Shown: in pieces, positions 1 through 9,102 of the stretch | Numbering within the stretch: position 1 is the first letter of the stretch | Layout: every line of letters starts with the position of its first letter | Assembly (NCBI RefSeq): GCF_015354445.1 | Contig: NZ_JADKYT010000003.1 | Coordinates: 434,001 to 498,000, forward strand | Direction of reading: 5' to 3' | DNA: 64,000 bases | Origin: Methylophilus sp. QUAN | Lineage (GTDB): Bacteria; Pseudomonadota; Gammaproteobacteria; Burkholderiales; Methylophilaceae | Program-made: the position numbers and the translations under genes | The notes under the pieces: model-generated | What the model was told of the DNA's origin: nothing | Seen by the model: the letters and a program-made list of their open reading frames with translations, nothing else | Database searches by the model: none

Positions 1-2
1 AC

Positions 3-746
3 CTCAAAGTAGCCACGACGCCACAGCATGACACACAAAGCTTCAGCGACCCACAACACCTGATCGGCAAAGCGACCACCAGCGCGGTCATGAAAGATGC
101 TCCGTTCAAGGCCACGCACTTTCCGGCCAAGAATGTGTTTGGCCAGGGGCTTGGCCCTGATGAGCGTGCCGTCGCGATTAAGGTCAATGAAGTCATCGGG
201 GTTGGCGGTTTTATCAAGCCTGGCGATCATGTGGACGTTTTGCTCTACCTGCATAGAGACCAGGAGACCGGACAAGTAAGCTCAAGCCAGGTGGTACTGA
301 CTGATGTGAAAGTGCTGGCCTACGGCACCCTCACCACTGAAGCCGAACCCAGCCCTCAAGAGACCGTCACGCCAGAAACACCAAACAAACTGGGGCTTAG
401 TAATAGCCGGATGGATAGCAAGAGCGCAAGAGATAGCCGCTCTGCCATTCTGGCCGTACATGCACAAGACACTTCAAAACTGATGCTGGCAGATAGCACC
501 GGCATATTGCGTTTAGCGCTGCGCGGCGAATCACTGCCCGGTGCAAACGCTGCAGCAACAAACAATCAGTTTGTCCGCCTGGGCGAGGTGTCACAGCCAT
601 CAGGCATCGCGCTCGACACGCCGGTCAGCAGCATAACCGCGGCACCCGTGGACGTCGCAGTAAAACCGCACAAAACTGCCGCAAAACGGACACGTATCAT
701 CATTCATCACGGCGAGCAGGTAGAAGTGGTCAACGTGAAAAAATAA
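3..746 (+). CDS. cpaB: Flp pilus assembly protein CpaB/RcpC, 5'-truncated
   Basis: The reading frame is open to the left edge, so the real start lies outside the window; the first ATG in view (position 90) is internal. The visible part matches the SAF domain and C-terminal region of CpaB/RcpC: a stretch around DPQHLIGKAT, then a conserved segment containing VIGVGGFIKPGDHVDVLL. CpaB is a periplasmic protein that works with the RcpA secretin in Tad pilus export. It is followed 23 bp later by rcpA in the same direction, which supports the call. The C-terminal 40 residues are basic and low in complexity. The prepilin (flp), prepilin peptidase and tadE/F are not in view and probably lie upstream. 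Confidence 0.88.
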   Translation, partial: LKVATTPQHDTQSFSDPQHLIGKATTSAVMKDAPFKATHFPAKNVFGQGLGPDERAVAIKVNEVIGVGGFIKPGDHVDVLLYLHRDQETGQVSSSQVVLTDVKVLAYGTLTTEAEPSPQETVTPETPNKLGLSNSRMDSKSARDSRSAILAVHAQDTSKLMLADSTGILRLALRGESLPGANAAATNNQFVRLGEVSQPSGIALDTPVSSITAAPVDVAVKPHKTAAKRTRIIIHHGEQVEVVNVKK

Positions 747-769
747 CAATAAGAAGCCAAGGACACATC

Positions 770-2125
770 ATGCAAACAGTGAAATATGCCTGGTCAATGC
801 TGCTAAGCTGCCTATGCAGCCTGGCTCTGCTGGCTCAGGCCGAAGAGCCGAGTGAGTTGAGCCTGGTGGTCGGCAACCAGCAGGTCTATGTCCATGCCAA
901 AGCCGTCAAACGTATCGCCGTAGGTAACCCTGACGTCGCCAACATCGCGATGCTGACATCGCACAACATCATGATTACAGGCAAACAGGCGGGCGCAACA
1001 GAAATTTCAATCTGGGAGAGTGAGCAGGCTGCAGCGCCTGCTAAGCAGCTCAAGGTCACCGTCAGCATTAGCACAGCGGTCGAAAAACAAAAGCTGCAAT
1101 TTTCAAAAAGCATCAAACTGTTACCTGCGGGCAACCAGGTGGCCATTACAGGTGATGCAGACTCTCTGGAAGAACACGCCTTAGCACGCCAGGCAGTGGA
1201 TAAAAAGGCCGAGGCGCCGATGGACGCCACTGCAAGCAGCTTTGACAACCAAGTACAGATTGACATCAAGGTGGTAGAAGTCAGCCGCCAGAATATGATG
1301 CGCGCAGGTTTTTTCCTGGGTAAGAATAGCCGTAACTCCACCATTGCTCTTGGGTCTCCGGGCAATCTGAGTGGGGTGCAAACCGGGGATAACGGATTTA
1401 CGCTGAATAGTGCCTCAGGCTTTTTACCGAATGCCAGTGCATTCAATTTTGTGGCCGGGAATGCCAGCCGGGGGTTACTCGGTACACTGAGCATTCTGGA
1501 GGCCAATGGTTTTGCCTACACACTGGCGGAACCCAGCCTGACCGCATTCTCTGGCCAAAGCGCGAGCTTTCTGGCGGGTGGAGAGTTTCCGGTCCCTATC
1601 CGCGCGGGCGCCGGTGGTGATAGTACCGTCACCATACGCTACAAGGAATACGGGGTGCGCCTCATGCTGACGCCGACCGTGCTGGATGGCAACAGAATTT
1701 TCCTCAAAGTATCCCCGGAAGTCAGTGAAATCGATTTTTCCAATGCGGTACAAAGCGGCGGTGTGGCCGTGCCTGGCCTGCGTGTGCGCAGGACGGACAC
1801 CAGCGTAGCACTGGGCAATGGCGAAAGCTTCGTGCTGAGCGGGCTGGTTAGCCGCAATACGCTGCAAAACGTAGATAAGCTGCCAGGCCTGGGAAATTTA
1901 CCGATCATAGGCGCTTTTTTCCGCTCGACCCGCTTCGAGCGCGAAGATAAGGAATTATTGATGATCGTCACCCCACACCTAGTGCGGCCCATCGCCAAAG
2001 ATGCCGCCATGCCCGCGTTGCCAGGCGGCAATCTGCGTGACTACAACCCCAGCTTCAGTGATTTGTTCTTCCAAAAAGGGCCCCAGCCAGATGCAGGCAT
2101 CCCTACCACCGGTTTTTCGAGGTAA
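770..2125 (+). CDS. rcpA: Tad pilus secretin RcpA/CpaC
   Basis: 451 residues with a clear signal peptide ending near residue 25 (LALLAQAEEP). An N-terminal secretin-associated domain covers about residues 28-100. A BON-like segment is followed by the secretin core from about residue 240 to 420, with the family pattern VPVPIRAG, YGVRLMLTPTVL, GESFVLSGLV and a C-terminal KELLMIVTPHLVRP. It would form the outer-membrane ring through which the Flp pilus leaves the cell. It lies between cpaB and tadZ in the expected order, with an AAGGACAC-type ribosome site before the ATG. Length and domain order are normal for the family. Confidence 0.93.
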   Translation: MQTVKYAWSMLLSCLCSLALLAQAEEPSELSLVVGNQQVYVHAKAVKRIAVGNPDVANIAMLTSHNIMITGKQAGATEISIWESEQAAAPAKQLKVTVSISTAVEKQKLQFSKSIKLLPAGNQVAITGDADSLEEHALARQAVDKKAEAPMDATASSFDNQVQIDIKVVEVSRQNMMRAGFFLGKNSRNSTIALGSPGNLSGVQTGDNGFTLNSASGFLPNASAFNFVAGNASRGLLGTLSILEANGFAYTLAEPSLTAFSGQSASFLAGGEFPVPIRAGAGGDSTVTIRYKEYGVRLMLTPTVLDGNRIFLKVSPEVSEIDFSNAVQSGGVAVPGLRVRRTDTSVALGNGESFVLSGLVSRNTLQNVDKLPGLGNLPIIGAFFRSTRFEREDKELLMIVTPHLVRPIAKDAAMPALPGGNLRDYNPSFSDLFFQKGPQPDAGIPTTGFSR

Positions 2126-2131
2126 TAAAAG

Positions 2132-3340
2132 ATGAGTGAACGCAACTGCTACATTGCCATCACCCAGTCCCAGGAGTGCCTGCAATGGTTAACCCAATCC
2201 CTCCGGGATGAAGGCGATGTGATTCCTGCAGACTCCCCGGCGACAGAGCGCGTGGTGCAACTCTCGGATGCGGTGGGAGCGGCTACCATTTTTATACAAC
2301 TGAATCCAACAGACTATAGGCAAGAAGCGCTGCTGATTGAGGGCATGATTGCCGCCAAGCCATTTCTGCCAGTGATTGTTGTCGCAGACTCTTTTGACCA
2401 GGACCTGCTATTGACTGTGATGCGTCTGGGTGCGCGCGACTTTATCAAAACGGGCACCCGTGCCAGTGAGGTGGTGGCTGAGGTCAAGCGCCTGACACCA
2501 CGCGATGCGGCCCTGCATACCACGCAATCAGATCATGGCGGCAAAATTACGGCAGTAATCAGTGCGCGGCCAGGCAGTGACTCACCCATGCTTGCACTGC
2601 ATCTGGCGCTGGCAATTCAAGAAACCGAACCCACGCTGTTGCTTGACCTGGGCGTCCCGCATGGGGATGCCATGTTATACCTGGGGCTGACTTCGTCTTA
2701 CAGTTTTATTGACGCCATTCGCAGCTTGCGCAGAATTGACTCTACGTTGATCCAGACCGGCTTTGGCCGCCATAAAAGCGGCCTCACCGTATTATCAATG
2801 CCAGAAGACCCTTGGGCCGGTGCGCAATTCACGGCAGCAGACGTCTGCGTGTTGTTACGCAGTCTGCGTCGGCACTTTCCCAGAATTGTCATCAATCTTG
2901 GTGGCATGGTTGGCTCAGATTTCCTGCTGCTGTTACTGGGCAATGTCGATCAGATGCTGTTATTAGTAGAGCAAAGCGTCCCTAGCTGTCGACAGAATAT
3001 GCAATTAATCAAACATCTGCGTGAAGAGAAAGTGCTGTTGAGCGGCGCAGGCGTGGTGGTAGACCACTATCTCTCAAAAATGCCGCCAGATGCCGAAAGT
3101 ATTGCCCAGTCCTTTGGCTTGCCGCTGTTTGGCACGCTGTCTTCCTCAGGCATGGCCCGCCTGGCGACCATGAATTCGGGTGAAAGCATGTTTGAATTGT
3201 CTCCCAATGACCCATACAGCGTGAGTGTGCGCAAACTGGCGGACAAACTGCTGGATGCCCCAGTCACCGCCTCAGAGAGAAAAGACGGCCTGCTTTATAA
3301 ACTGATCACGGCTATCACGCCTATGCGTGAAAAACTCTAG
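2132..3340 (+). CDS. tadZ: Tad pilus assembly ATPase-like protein TadZ/CpaE
   Basis: 402 residues. Residues ~1-120 resemble a receiver-like fold (MAAKPFLPVIVVAD and ARDFIKTG motifs); residues ~135-350 resemble a ParA/MinD-type P-loop domain. TadZ/CpaE helps place the Tad machine at the pole. The segment where Walker A is expected reads TAVISARPGSDSPMLALHLA, with no lysine and no GGVGKT-type motif, so nucleotide hydrolysis may be lost; a degenerate P-loop is known in some TadZ proteins. LLLDLGVPHGD occupies the switch/Walker B position. It lies 6 bp after rcpA and 10 bp before tadA, so it is translated from the same operon mRNA. Confidence 0.85.
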   Translation: MSERNCYIAITQSQECLQWLTQSLRDEGDVIPADSPATERVVQLSDAVGAATIFIQLNPTDYRQEALLIEGMIAAKPFLPVIVVADSFDQDLLLTVMRLGARDFIKTGTRASEVVAEVKRLTPRDAALHTTQSDHGGKITAVISARPGSDSPMLALHLALAIQETEPTLLLDLGVPHGDAMLYLGLTSSYSFIDAIRSLRRIDSTLIQTGFGRHKSGLTVLSMPEDPWAGAQFTAADVCVLLRSLRRHFPRIVINLGGMVGSDFLLLLLGNVDQMLLLVEQSVPSCRQNMQLIKHLREEKVLLSGAGVVVDHYLSKMPPDAESIAQSFGLPLFGTLSSSGMARLATMNSGESMFELSPNDPYSVSVRKLADKLLDAPVTASERKDGLLYKLITAITPMREKL

Positions 3341-3350
3341 AGGGTGAAAA

Positions 3351-4613
3351 ATGAATCTTCAGCTACGTGGATTTGATTATGGCCTGAAACAGGCACAGGA
3401 CTATCAGGAGCTCAAGTTTCAACTCCACCAGCACCTGATTGCAGAAATTGAACGCGACCATATCGGCCTGCTTGACCTGGCACGCAGCGACATCGCCGAT
3501 TATGTGCGGGAGAAAGTGATCAGTTATGTCGCCGAGCGGCATTTGCCCATCAGTGGTTACGACCTGGACAACCTGGTAGAAGAAGTGGTCGATGAACTGG
3601 CAGGATATGGCCCGCTGGAGAGCCTGATCAAGGATGACCGCATTAACGATATCCTGGTGAATGGCCCCAAGAAGATTTTTGTAGAACGGGATGGACGCCT
3701 AGAAACCACCGAGTTACGGTTTATTGATAACGAGCATGTGTTACGCGTGATCCGCCGCATTCTCGCCCATCTGGGGCGCCGTATTGATGAAGCCAGCCCC
3801 ATGGTGGATGCGCGCTTGCCGGATGGTAGCCGGGTCAATGCGATTATCCCGCCGCTGGCGCTTGATGGCCCTTGCCTATCCATTCGAAAATTCCGTAAAC
3901 AACCCTTGCTCTCTGGCGATTTGCTGCAATACGGCACGCTGGATAACGATATGCTGGCATTCCTGACCACCGCAGTTGAGCGGCGCTGCAACCTGATTGT
4001 CAGTGGCGGTACAGGCGCTGGCAAAACAACCTTATTGAATGTCCTGAGCCGCTTTATTCCGCACAGCGAGCGCATCGTCACCATCGAGGATGCTGCCGAA
4101 TTGCAACTGGAACACGAGCACGTGGTGAGGCTGGAAACCAGGCCCTCCAATATCGACGACCATGGTGAAATTACTGCGCGCGAACTGGTCAAAAACTCCT
4201 TACGTATGCGGCCTGACCGTATTGTGCTGGGCGAAGTCCGCGGCGAAGAAGTCATGGACGTACTACAGGCGATGAATACCGGGCATGACGGATGTATGAG
4301 TACCGTGCATGCGAATAGTCCGGAGGACGCCATGCTGCGTTTCGAAATGCTGGCAGGCCTGGCCAAGTTTCATGGCACAGAAGCCACCCTGCGCAAAATG
4401 ATCGCGGCCGGGATTGAACTGGTGGTGCAAATTTCCCGCATGCCCAACGGACAGCGCAAGGTGATCTCCATTACCGAGATTGCGGGGGTGCGGGATGGTC
4501 ATTTCGTGCTGAATGAACTCTACGCTTATGACGCCAGCACCGGGCATTTTGCGCATCCTATGGTACGCCCCTGCAATAAAAAATTACAAGACCTGGCGTT
4601 CAGGAAATTGTGA
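3351..4613 (+). CDS. tadA: Tad pilus secretion ATPase TadA/CpaF
   Basis: 420 residues, a type II/IV secretion ATPase (GspE/VirB11 superfamily). An N-terminal all-helical region (1-110) precedes the catalytic domain. Walker A is SGGTGAGKTTLL near residue 225, the Asp box is IVTIEDAAELQL, Walker B is RIVLGEVRGEEVMDVL, and the His box lies around TGHDGCMSTVHANSPEDA. This hexameric ATPase powers polymerisation of Flp pilin at the inner membrane together with TadB and TadC. The stop codon overlaps the tadB start (TGATG), which is typical of translational coupling. Ribosome site AGAGGGTG precedes the ATG. Confidence 0.96.
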   Translation: MNLQLRGFDYGLKQAQDYQELKFQLHQHLIAEIERDHIGLLDLARSDIADYVREKVISYVAERHLPISGYDLDNLVEEVVDELAGYGPLESLIKDDRINDILVNGPKKIFVERDGRLETTELRFIDNEHVLRVIRRILAHLGRRIDEASPMVDARLPDGSRVNAIIPPLALDGPCLSIRKFRKQPLLSGDLLQYGTLDNDMLAFLTTAVERRCNLIVSGGTGAGKTTLLNVLSRFIPHSERIVTIEDAAELQLEHEHVVRLETRPSNIDDHGEITARELVKNSLRMRPDRIVLGEVRGEEVMDVLQAMNTGHDGCMSTVHANSPEDAMLRFEMLAGLAKFHGTEATLRKMIAAGIELVVQISRMPNGQRKVISITEIAGVRDGHFVLNELYAYDASTGHFAHPMVRPCNKKLQDLAFRKL

Positions 4614-5530
4614 TGAATACACTGGCCATCTGGTTTATTGTCGGCGCCATCGGTATGCTGTTACTCGCCGTGTGGATGCTCAGGCATAGCAAGCAGAAAC
4701 GCTTGCGCGAACGCATGATGCTCCATTTCCGGGAAGTGCTGCCGTATGGCAGTACCGTCTCAGGCGTCGCCCCGGGTACCCAGCAAAGCTACTGGCACCT
4801 GCTGAAAGTGCGTGCCTCCATCTATGCCGGATTCGAGCTGCAAAAAAAACATGTCGTTGGCATCCCGGTCGCCTTTTTTTTCACCGGCATGGTGGGATGG
4901 TTCATTTATGGTTTGTTAGGCGCCGTGCTGATTTTCAGTGCAGCCATCTTTGTGTTCGGTTTTTTGCTGCCATACAGCCGCCTGCATCGCCGCCGGGCAC
5001 AAACCGTGGCCCAGATTCCTCTGTTTATTGACCAGGTGTTGCGCAGCCTCAGCACCGGCCGCAGCCTGGAAAGTGCCATGCGTTTTGCTGCCAATGAGTC
5101 GTTGACACCATTGCGTGACGTAGTGGATCGCGTGGTGCGCGCAGCTGACCTGGGCGCAGACATGATTGAAAGCCTGACAGAAGCGGCCAGGCTACATAAC
5201 CTGCGTGAACTGAACCTGATTGCACTGGCCATGCGCATCAGCAATCATCATGGCAGCAGCCCGCGCGATATGCTGGAGAGCGTGGTAAAAATGGTACGCC
5301 AACAGGAACTTGCGCGGCGAGAGCTCGCTGCCATGACAGGGGAAACCAGAATGTCAGCCTGGGTGCTGGGATTGACGCCACTGGTGATCGCCGCCTACAT
5401 CATGTTAACCAATCCCAACTACCTCAACATGTTGCTAGAAGATGCCTCAGGACAAAGCATGATCGTGACAGCCATGGTATTGCAAGGGCTGGGCGCCATC
5501 ATTCTCTGGCGCATGCTGCGGAGTGTTTGA
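4613..5530 (+). CDS. tadB: Tad pilus inner-membrane platform protein TadB
   Basis: 305 residues from the ATG at 4613, which overlaps the tadA stop by one base; an in-frame GTG lies three bases earlier. There is an N-terminal membrane segment (residues ~5-22), two central hydrophobic segments (~85-125), a cytoplasmic T2SSF domain (residues ~140-250, with AQIPLFIDQVLRSLSTG and MRISNHHGSSPRDMLESV) and two C-terminal membrane segments. TadB and TadC form the membrane platform that couples the TadA ATPase to pilin. Coupling to both neighbours supports a single operon. Confidence 0.93.
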   Translation: MNTLAIWFIVGAIGMLLLAVWMLRHSKQKRLRERMMLHFREVLPYGSTVSGVAPGTQQSYWHLLKVRASIYAGFELQKKHVVGIPVAFFFTGMVGWFIYGLLGAVLIFSAAIFVFGFLLPYSRLHRRRAQTVAQIPLFIDQVLRSLSTGRSLESAMRFAANESLTPLRDVVDRVVRAADLGADMIESLTEAARLHNLRELNLIALAMRISNHHGSSPRDMLESVVKMVRQQELARRELAAMTGETRMSAWVLGLTPLVIAAYIMLTNPNYLNMLLEDASGQSMIVTAMVLQGLGAIILWRMLRSV

Positions 5531-5532
5531 CC

Positions 5533-6450
5533 ATGAATATAGCCTGGTCAATCTCCATCCTCCTCATGCTACTGGCAGCAGGGCTGTTGCTTTACAGTGC
5601 CCAAAAGAATAGCCATCCAAGACATATCCAGCGACGCTTCCGCGAAGCCTTGCACCAGGAAGGCATACATATTTCCGCCCAACTCGGCTCACTCGATCTG
5701 GAGGAAGCCCTGCAAGACATGCTAGGCAAAGTGTCGCGCAGTGAAATGGAAGAAATGCAACGTTTGCTGTTACAGGCTGGCTGGCCGGGCGCCAAGGCAA
5801 AATGCACCTTTTTGCTCATCGCCTGGGGGCTGCCCATGGTACTCGGTATCCTTGCCGCCATTTATGCCATCCTGAACCAGGACACCCTGATCAATATACT
5901 GTTTCATTTTCTGTTTCTGTTTGCCGCCACGTTTGTGCTGATTCGTCGTTTACTGCGCTGGAAAGCACAAAACCGGCGCGATGCCATTCGTAAAGAAGTG
6001 ATTCCGTTTTTACATCTGCTGCGCATGTTGTTTGAGGCTGGCCTGGCCATGGAGCATATTTTGCTAGTCATTGAGCAACAGGGCAAAGACCTTATTCCCA
6101 ATCTTGCCGAAGAACTGCACCAGGTCATCAAGCGCATACAGACAGGGCAAGACCGGTCGGATGCACTGGTGGAAATGGCGGCACCATTAGAAGTGATGGA
6201 ATTGAACGACACGATCGCCATGCTGAAACAGGTCACGCGTTATGGCGGCAATATCAGGGACTCCCTGACTGAATATACTGTGCTGATTGAGCAACGCCAG
6301 GTTTCGGAGTTACGAGAATATGTCAGCAAACTCTCGGCAAAAATGACAGTTGTCATGATTTTGTTCTTGTTCCCAGCACTGATGATTTTCCTGGCCGGGC
6401 CAGGGTTCATCGGGCTGGCCAAGGCATTGAAAGGAGCAAACGGCTTATGA
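5533..6450 (+). CDS. tadC: Tad pilus inner-membrane platform protein TadC
   Basis: 305 residues from the ATG at 5533, two bases after the tadB stop; an in-frame TTG at 5527 is less likely. There is an N-terminal membrane helix, two central helices (~95-140), a T2SSF domain (~150-270, with IPFLHLLRMLFEAGLAMEHIL and MLKQVTRYGGNIRDSL), and a C-terminal helix pair ending in FLFPALMIFLAGPGFIGL. It partners TadB. The gene overlaps tadD by ATGA (6447-6450). Confidence 0.93.
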   Translation: MNIAWSISILLMLLAAGLLLYSAQKNSHPRHIQRRFREALHQEGIHISAQLGSLDLEEALQDMLGKVSRSEMEEMQRLLLQAGWPGAKAKCTFLLIAWGLPMVLGILAAIYAILNQDTLINILFHFLFLFAATFVLIRRLLRWKAQNRRDAIRKEVIPFLHLLRMLFEAGLAMEHILLVIEQQGKDLIPNLAEELHQVIKRIQTGQDRSDALVEMAAPLEVMELNDTIAMLKQVTRYGGNIRDSLTEYTVLIEQRQVSELREYVSKLSAKMTVVMILFLFPALMIFLAGPGFIGLAKALKGANGL

Positions 6451-7136
6451 AATCGACCACCCTCATGATGGTATTGGCATGGCTATGCATGCATGGTTTG
6501 CCACACGCGCTTGCGGCTGACACCGATACAAAGTCGTTGCGGCAAATAAAAAATACCGAGAATCAAGCTTGTTCAGCAGTATCCCCTGAAGAAACCACGA
6601 AACTGGGGCTGATCCAGCAGATGCTGGCAGAAGGCAAACCGCATGCCGCACTTGCACACCTGGAGGCCGCCAACATTAAAAATGAACAGGCAGCCTTGCT
6701 GCGTGCCCATGGCTTACGCCAGACCGGGCGCGCGTTGCAGGCCCAGGCAATTTATGAACAGTTAGTCACCAGTTGTGTTTCCGGCTACGCCTACCGCGGC
6801 CTGGGGCTCATCGCCAGCAATGCCGGAAACCTGCAGGAATCTCTGCGCTATCTGCAAGCCGCCAGTAATGCGTTGCCAACCGAACATACCATCCGCAATG
6901 ATCATGGCTATGTCCTGATGCAATCTGGCGCCACCGAGCCTGCTTTGCATGAGTTTCTTACAGCGGTCGAACTTGCGCCGGACTATCGGCAAGCCGCCCA
7001 CAATCTCATCCTGCTGCTATACCGGCAGGGAGACATCAACCGCGCAGAAGCTTTTGCCAGGCAGTTTGGTGTCGATGCAACAGAAATGCAGCAACTCAAG
7101 AAAATGACTGCGGATAGCCATAGCACAAACCCTTAA
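6447..7136 (+). CDS. tadD: Tad pilus TPR protein TadD
   Basis: 229 residues with a signal peptide (cleavage expected after HALA, near residue 23). Tetratricopeptide-like repeats fill residues ~50-205: AALLRAHGLRQTGRALQAQA, YRGLGLIASNAGNLQESLR, HGYVLMQSGATEPALHEF and AAHNLILLLYRQGDINRAE. TadD proteins are periplasmic or lipid-anchored TPR factors of the Tad system, probably helping secretin assembly. No lipobox cysteine is seen, so it looks soluble. The start overlaps the tadC stop, so translation is coupled. Confidence 0.85.
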   Translation: MKSTTLMMVLAWLCMHGLPHALAADTDTKSLRQIKNTENQACSAVSPEETTKLGLIQQMLAEGKPHAALAHLEAANIKNEQAALLRAHGLRQTGRALQAQAIYEQLVTSCVSGYAYRGLGLIASNAGNLQESLRYLQAASNALPTEHTIRNDHGYVLMQSGATEPALHEFLTAVELAPDYRQAAHNLILLLYRQGDINRAEAFARQFGVDATEMQQLKKMTADSHSTNP

Positions 7137-7153
7137 ACCGCAAGGAGTCCCTC

Positions 7154-7447
7154 ATGAAAAGCATTCTTACGCTAGCGCTATGCGGTTTTTTCAGCATTCA
7201 CCACGCCATGGCAGAAGACCGCCAGACATCCGTGGAGACCACAGTGCAGACTACAGCAAAAACACCAGCACGCACGCTAACGCCAACGCAACAATGGCTG
7301 GAACTGCAACGTTCAGGCAAAGCCGCCTCCCCCCAGGCCCAGCCGGTTTCCGGCGAGGTGATGGATAAAGTGCATAGCCGCTACATCAAGAGCTTTGAGA
7401 AACCCATCCCAGAGTACTATGAGCATGCGATGCCCACCACCCGCTAG
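7154..7447 (+). CDS. small exported DUF3613-type protein of the Tad cluster
   Basis: 97 residues with a signal peptide (residues 1-20, ending HHAMAED), a Thr-rich linker, and a compact C-terminal domain containing QQWLELQRSGKAASP and DKVHSRYIKSFEKPIPEYY. This pattern (Q-x-R-x-G-x-A-A-S plus R-Y-x-x-S-F-x-x-P-I-P) is what I recall of DUF3613, a small family that travels with tad loci. The function is unknown; a periplasmic accessory role in pilus assembly is inferred only from position. A good ribosome site (AAGGAG) precedes the ATG. Its 3' end overlaps the next gene in another frame. Confidence 0.72.
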   Translation: MKSILTLALCGFFSIHHAMAEDRQTSVETTVQTTAKTPARTLTPTQQWLELQRSGKAASPQAQPVSGEVMDKVHSRYIKSFEKPIPEYYEHAMPTTR

Positions 7448-9053
7448 CGCGCACAGCCAGCGCGGCGCGATTGGTCTGGCGGGAGGCTTGCTCCTGCTAA
7501 TGGCATTATTCTTCACTGCGCTAGTGGTAGACAGCGGCCGCTTGTGGATGCAGCAAAAGCAATTGCAATCGATAGCGGATATGTCCGCCATTCACGCTTC
7601 ACGCTATCTTGGCTGCCAGGCCAACCTGCAAAACATCATGCAAATGGCGCAGCAAGCGGCCGTCAATAATGGCTATGACGGGCAGCTTGCCAGCAACCCC
7701 AACCAGGTCTTGCTTGGCAGACTAGATACGGTGCAAGGCATACGGCAATTTACCGCTGACGGCAGCAATCAGGCAATCTATGTCAGGGCAACCAAAGAAG
7801 TGGCCAAAAGCCTGGTCGCCGGCGGACTGATGGGCGGCACCATGACATTGCGGGCGGAAGCTGTCTCGGCATCCGACCCACCATTGGCGGTCTTTGGGGT
7901 GGGCAGTTTTACGGCAAGCCTTAGCAGCCAGCAATCCGTGCTGCTAAATGGGCTGCTCGGCGGCATGCTGGGCGGACCACTTAACCTGGATGCAGTGACT
8001 TATCGTGGCATCGCTGCCACCAAAATCACCTTGCACGACATCTTAGCCGTGTCCGGACAGGCGGGGACGCTGGAAGATCTGTTGAATACCAATATGCAAA
8101 TTGGCGATTTACTCGACCTGATCGCCAGCGCGGCGGGCCAGAGTGGTGTTGCGAACCTGCAAGCAGTGTCGGCCATGCAGAGTATCGCGGCGATTGCCGT
8201 GAAGAATGTGCCCATCAGGCTGGGCGATGTGCTGGCGGTGACCACGCCTGACCCTAATGCCGCCACCGCCGTGGCCCTGAATGCATTATCCCTGATTACG
8301 ACAGCGGCCATGATCGCCAATGGCACCAATGCCATCAGCCTGCCATTGGCACTCAATATCGCCTCTATCGCCAACGTCAATGCACTAGTAACGGTGATTG
8401 AGCCACCGCAACTGAGCGTAGGCCCGGCAGCAGGCAATGGCAACTTATGTGCGATTGCGCGGACCGCGCAAATCAGGACCAAGGTTGGCGTCCTGGTCAA
8501 TATTCCATTACTGGCACGCATAGACCTGGCATTGAATACCGAGGTCGCACAAGGCACTGCCGGACTGCGTCACATTCAGCAAAATGATGGCGTATCGGAG
8601 GTTGAAATAGAGGCCAGCCCAGGCATCGCAGCGCTCACACTCACCAATAACGCTGGCACCGGGCCCGCCAGGGTGTCGACTTTGTTGAGTATCCCCATTG
8701 CAGATATAGGCTTAAACCTGCCCATCCAACCGGGCAATGCGCAAACCCTTGAATATTCAGTGGCTAATCCGGTGGAAAGTCACTTACCCCAAACGCAATC
8801 CGTCTCCAGCTCCGTAGGCAGTAGCCTGGAAAACGCCCTGGCCAAACCGGGGTCATTAAATATCACCATTCTGAGTGTGCTGAACCTGGGCCTAGTGAAT
8901 ACGGTCATTTCCACCATTGTCAGCCCGCTTTTAGGCGAGATTGGCCGTGTATTGCTAGACCCGCTGCTGACGCTATTAGGTATCCAGGTGGGTGGCATGG
9001 ATGTCACCCTCGAGGATTTGCAATACCGTCAAGCCAAACCGTTGGCCATCTAA
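7419..9053 (+). CDS. TadG-like pilus assembly protein (Flp_N/TadE-type N-terminus)
   Basis: 544 residues from the ATG at 7419; a second ATG at 7425 and a TTG at 7395 are alternatives and none has a strong ribosome site. The N-terminus has the TadG hallmark: a short basic leader with QRGAIGLAGG, one membrane helix (LLLLMALFFTALVVDSG), then RLWMQQKQLQSIADMSAIHA, as in pseudopilin-like TadE/F/G proteins. The remaining ~450 residues are Ala/Leu/Asn-rich and predicted extracytoplasmic. No von Willebrand A domain, which is common in TadG, is recognised. The start lies inside the DUF3613 gene, so translation may be coupled. It is the last gene of the Tad operon in view. Confidence 0.75.
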   Translation: MSMRCPPPASAHSQRGAIGLAGGLLLLMALFFTALVVDSGRLWMQQKQLQSIADMSAIHASRYLGCQANLQNIMQMAQQAAVNNGYDGQLASNPNQVLLGRLDTVQGIRQFTADGSNQAIYVRATKEVAKSLVAGGLMGGTMTLRAEAVSASDPPLAVFGVGSFTASLSSQQSVLLNGLLGGMLGGPLNLDAVTYRGIAATKITLHDILAVSGQAGTLEDLLNTNMQIGDLLDLIASAAGQSGVANLQAVSAMQSIAAIAVKNVPIRLGDVLAVTTPDPNAATAVALNALSLITTAAMIANGTNAISLPLALNIASIANVNALVTVIEPPQLSVGPAAGNGNLCAIARTAQIRTKVGVLVNIPLLARIDLALNTEVAQGTAGLRHIQQNDGVSEVEIEASPGIAALTLTNNAGTGPARVSTLLSIPIADIGLNLPIQPGNAQTLEYSVANPVESHLPQTQSVSSSVGSSLENALAKPGSLNITILSVLNLGLVNTVISTIVSPLLGEIGRVLLDPLLTLLGIQVGGMDVTLEDLQYRQAKPLAI

Positions 9054-9102
9054 GCAGGCTCTCATTGATGAGCTCAAAATAATGTTACCGCAGGAGAATC
9101 AA

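Noticed and set aside
3557-4366. 269-codon minus-strand frame inside tadA
   Set aside because: Ser/Arg-rich shadow of the ATPase gene, no independent support.
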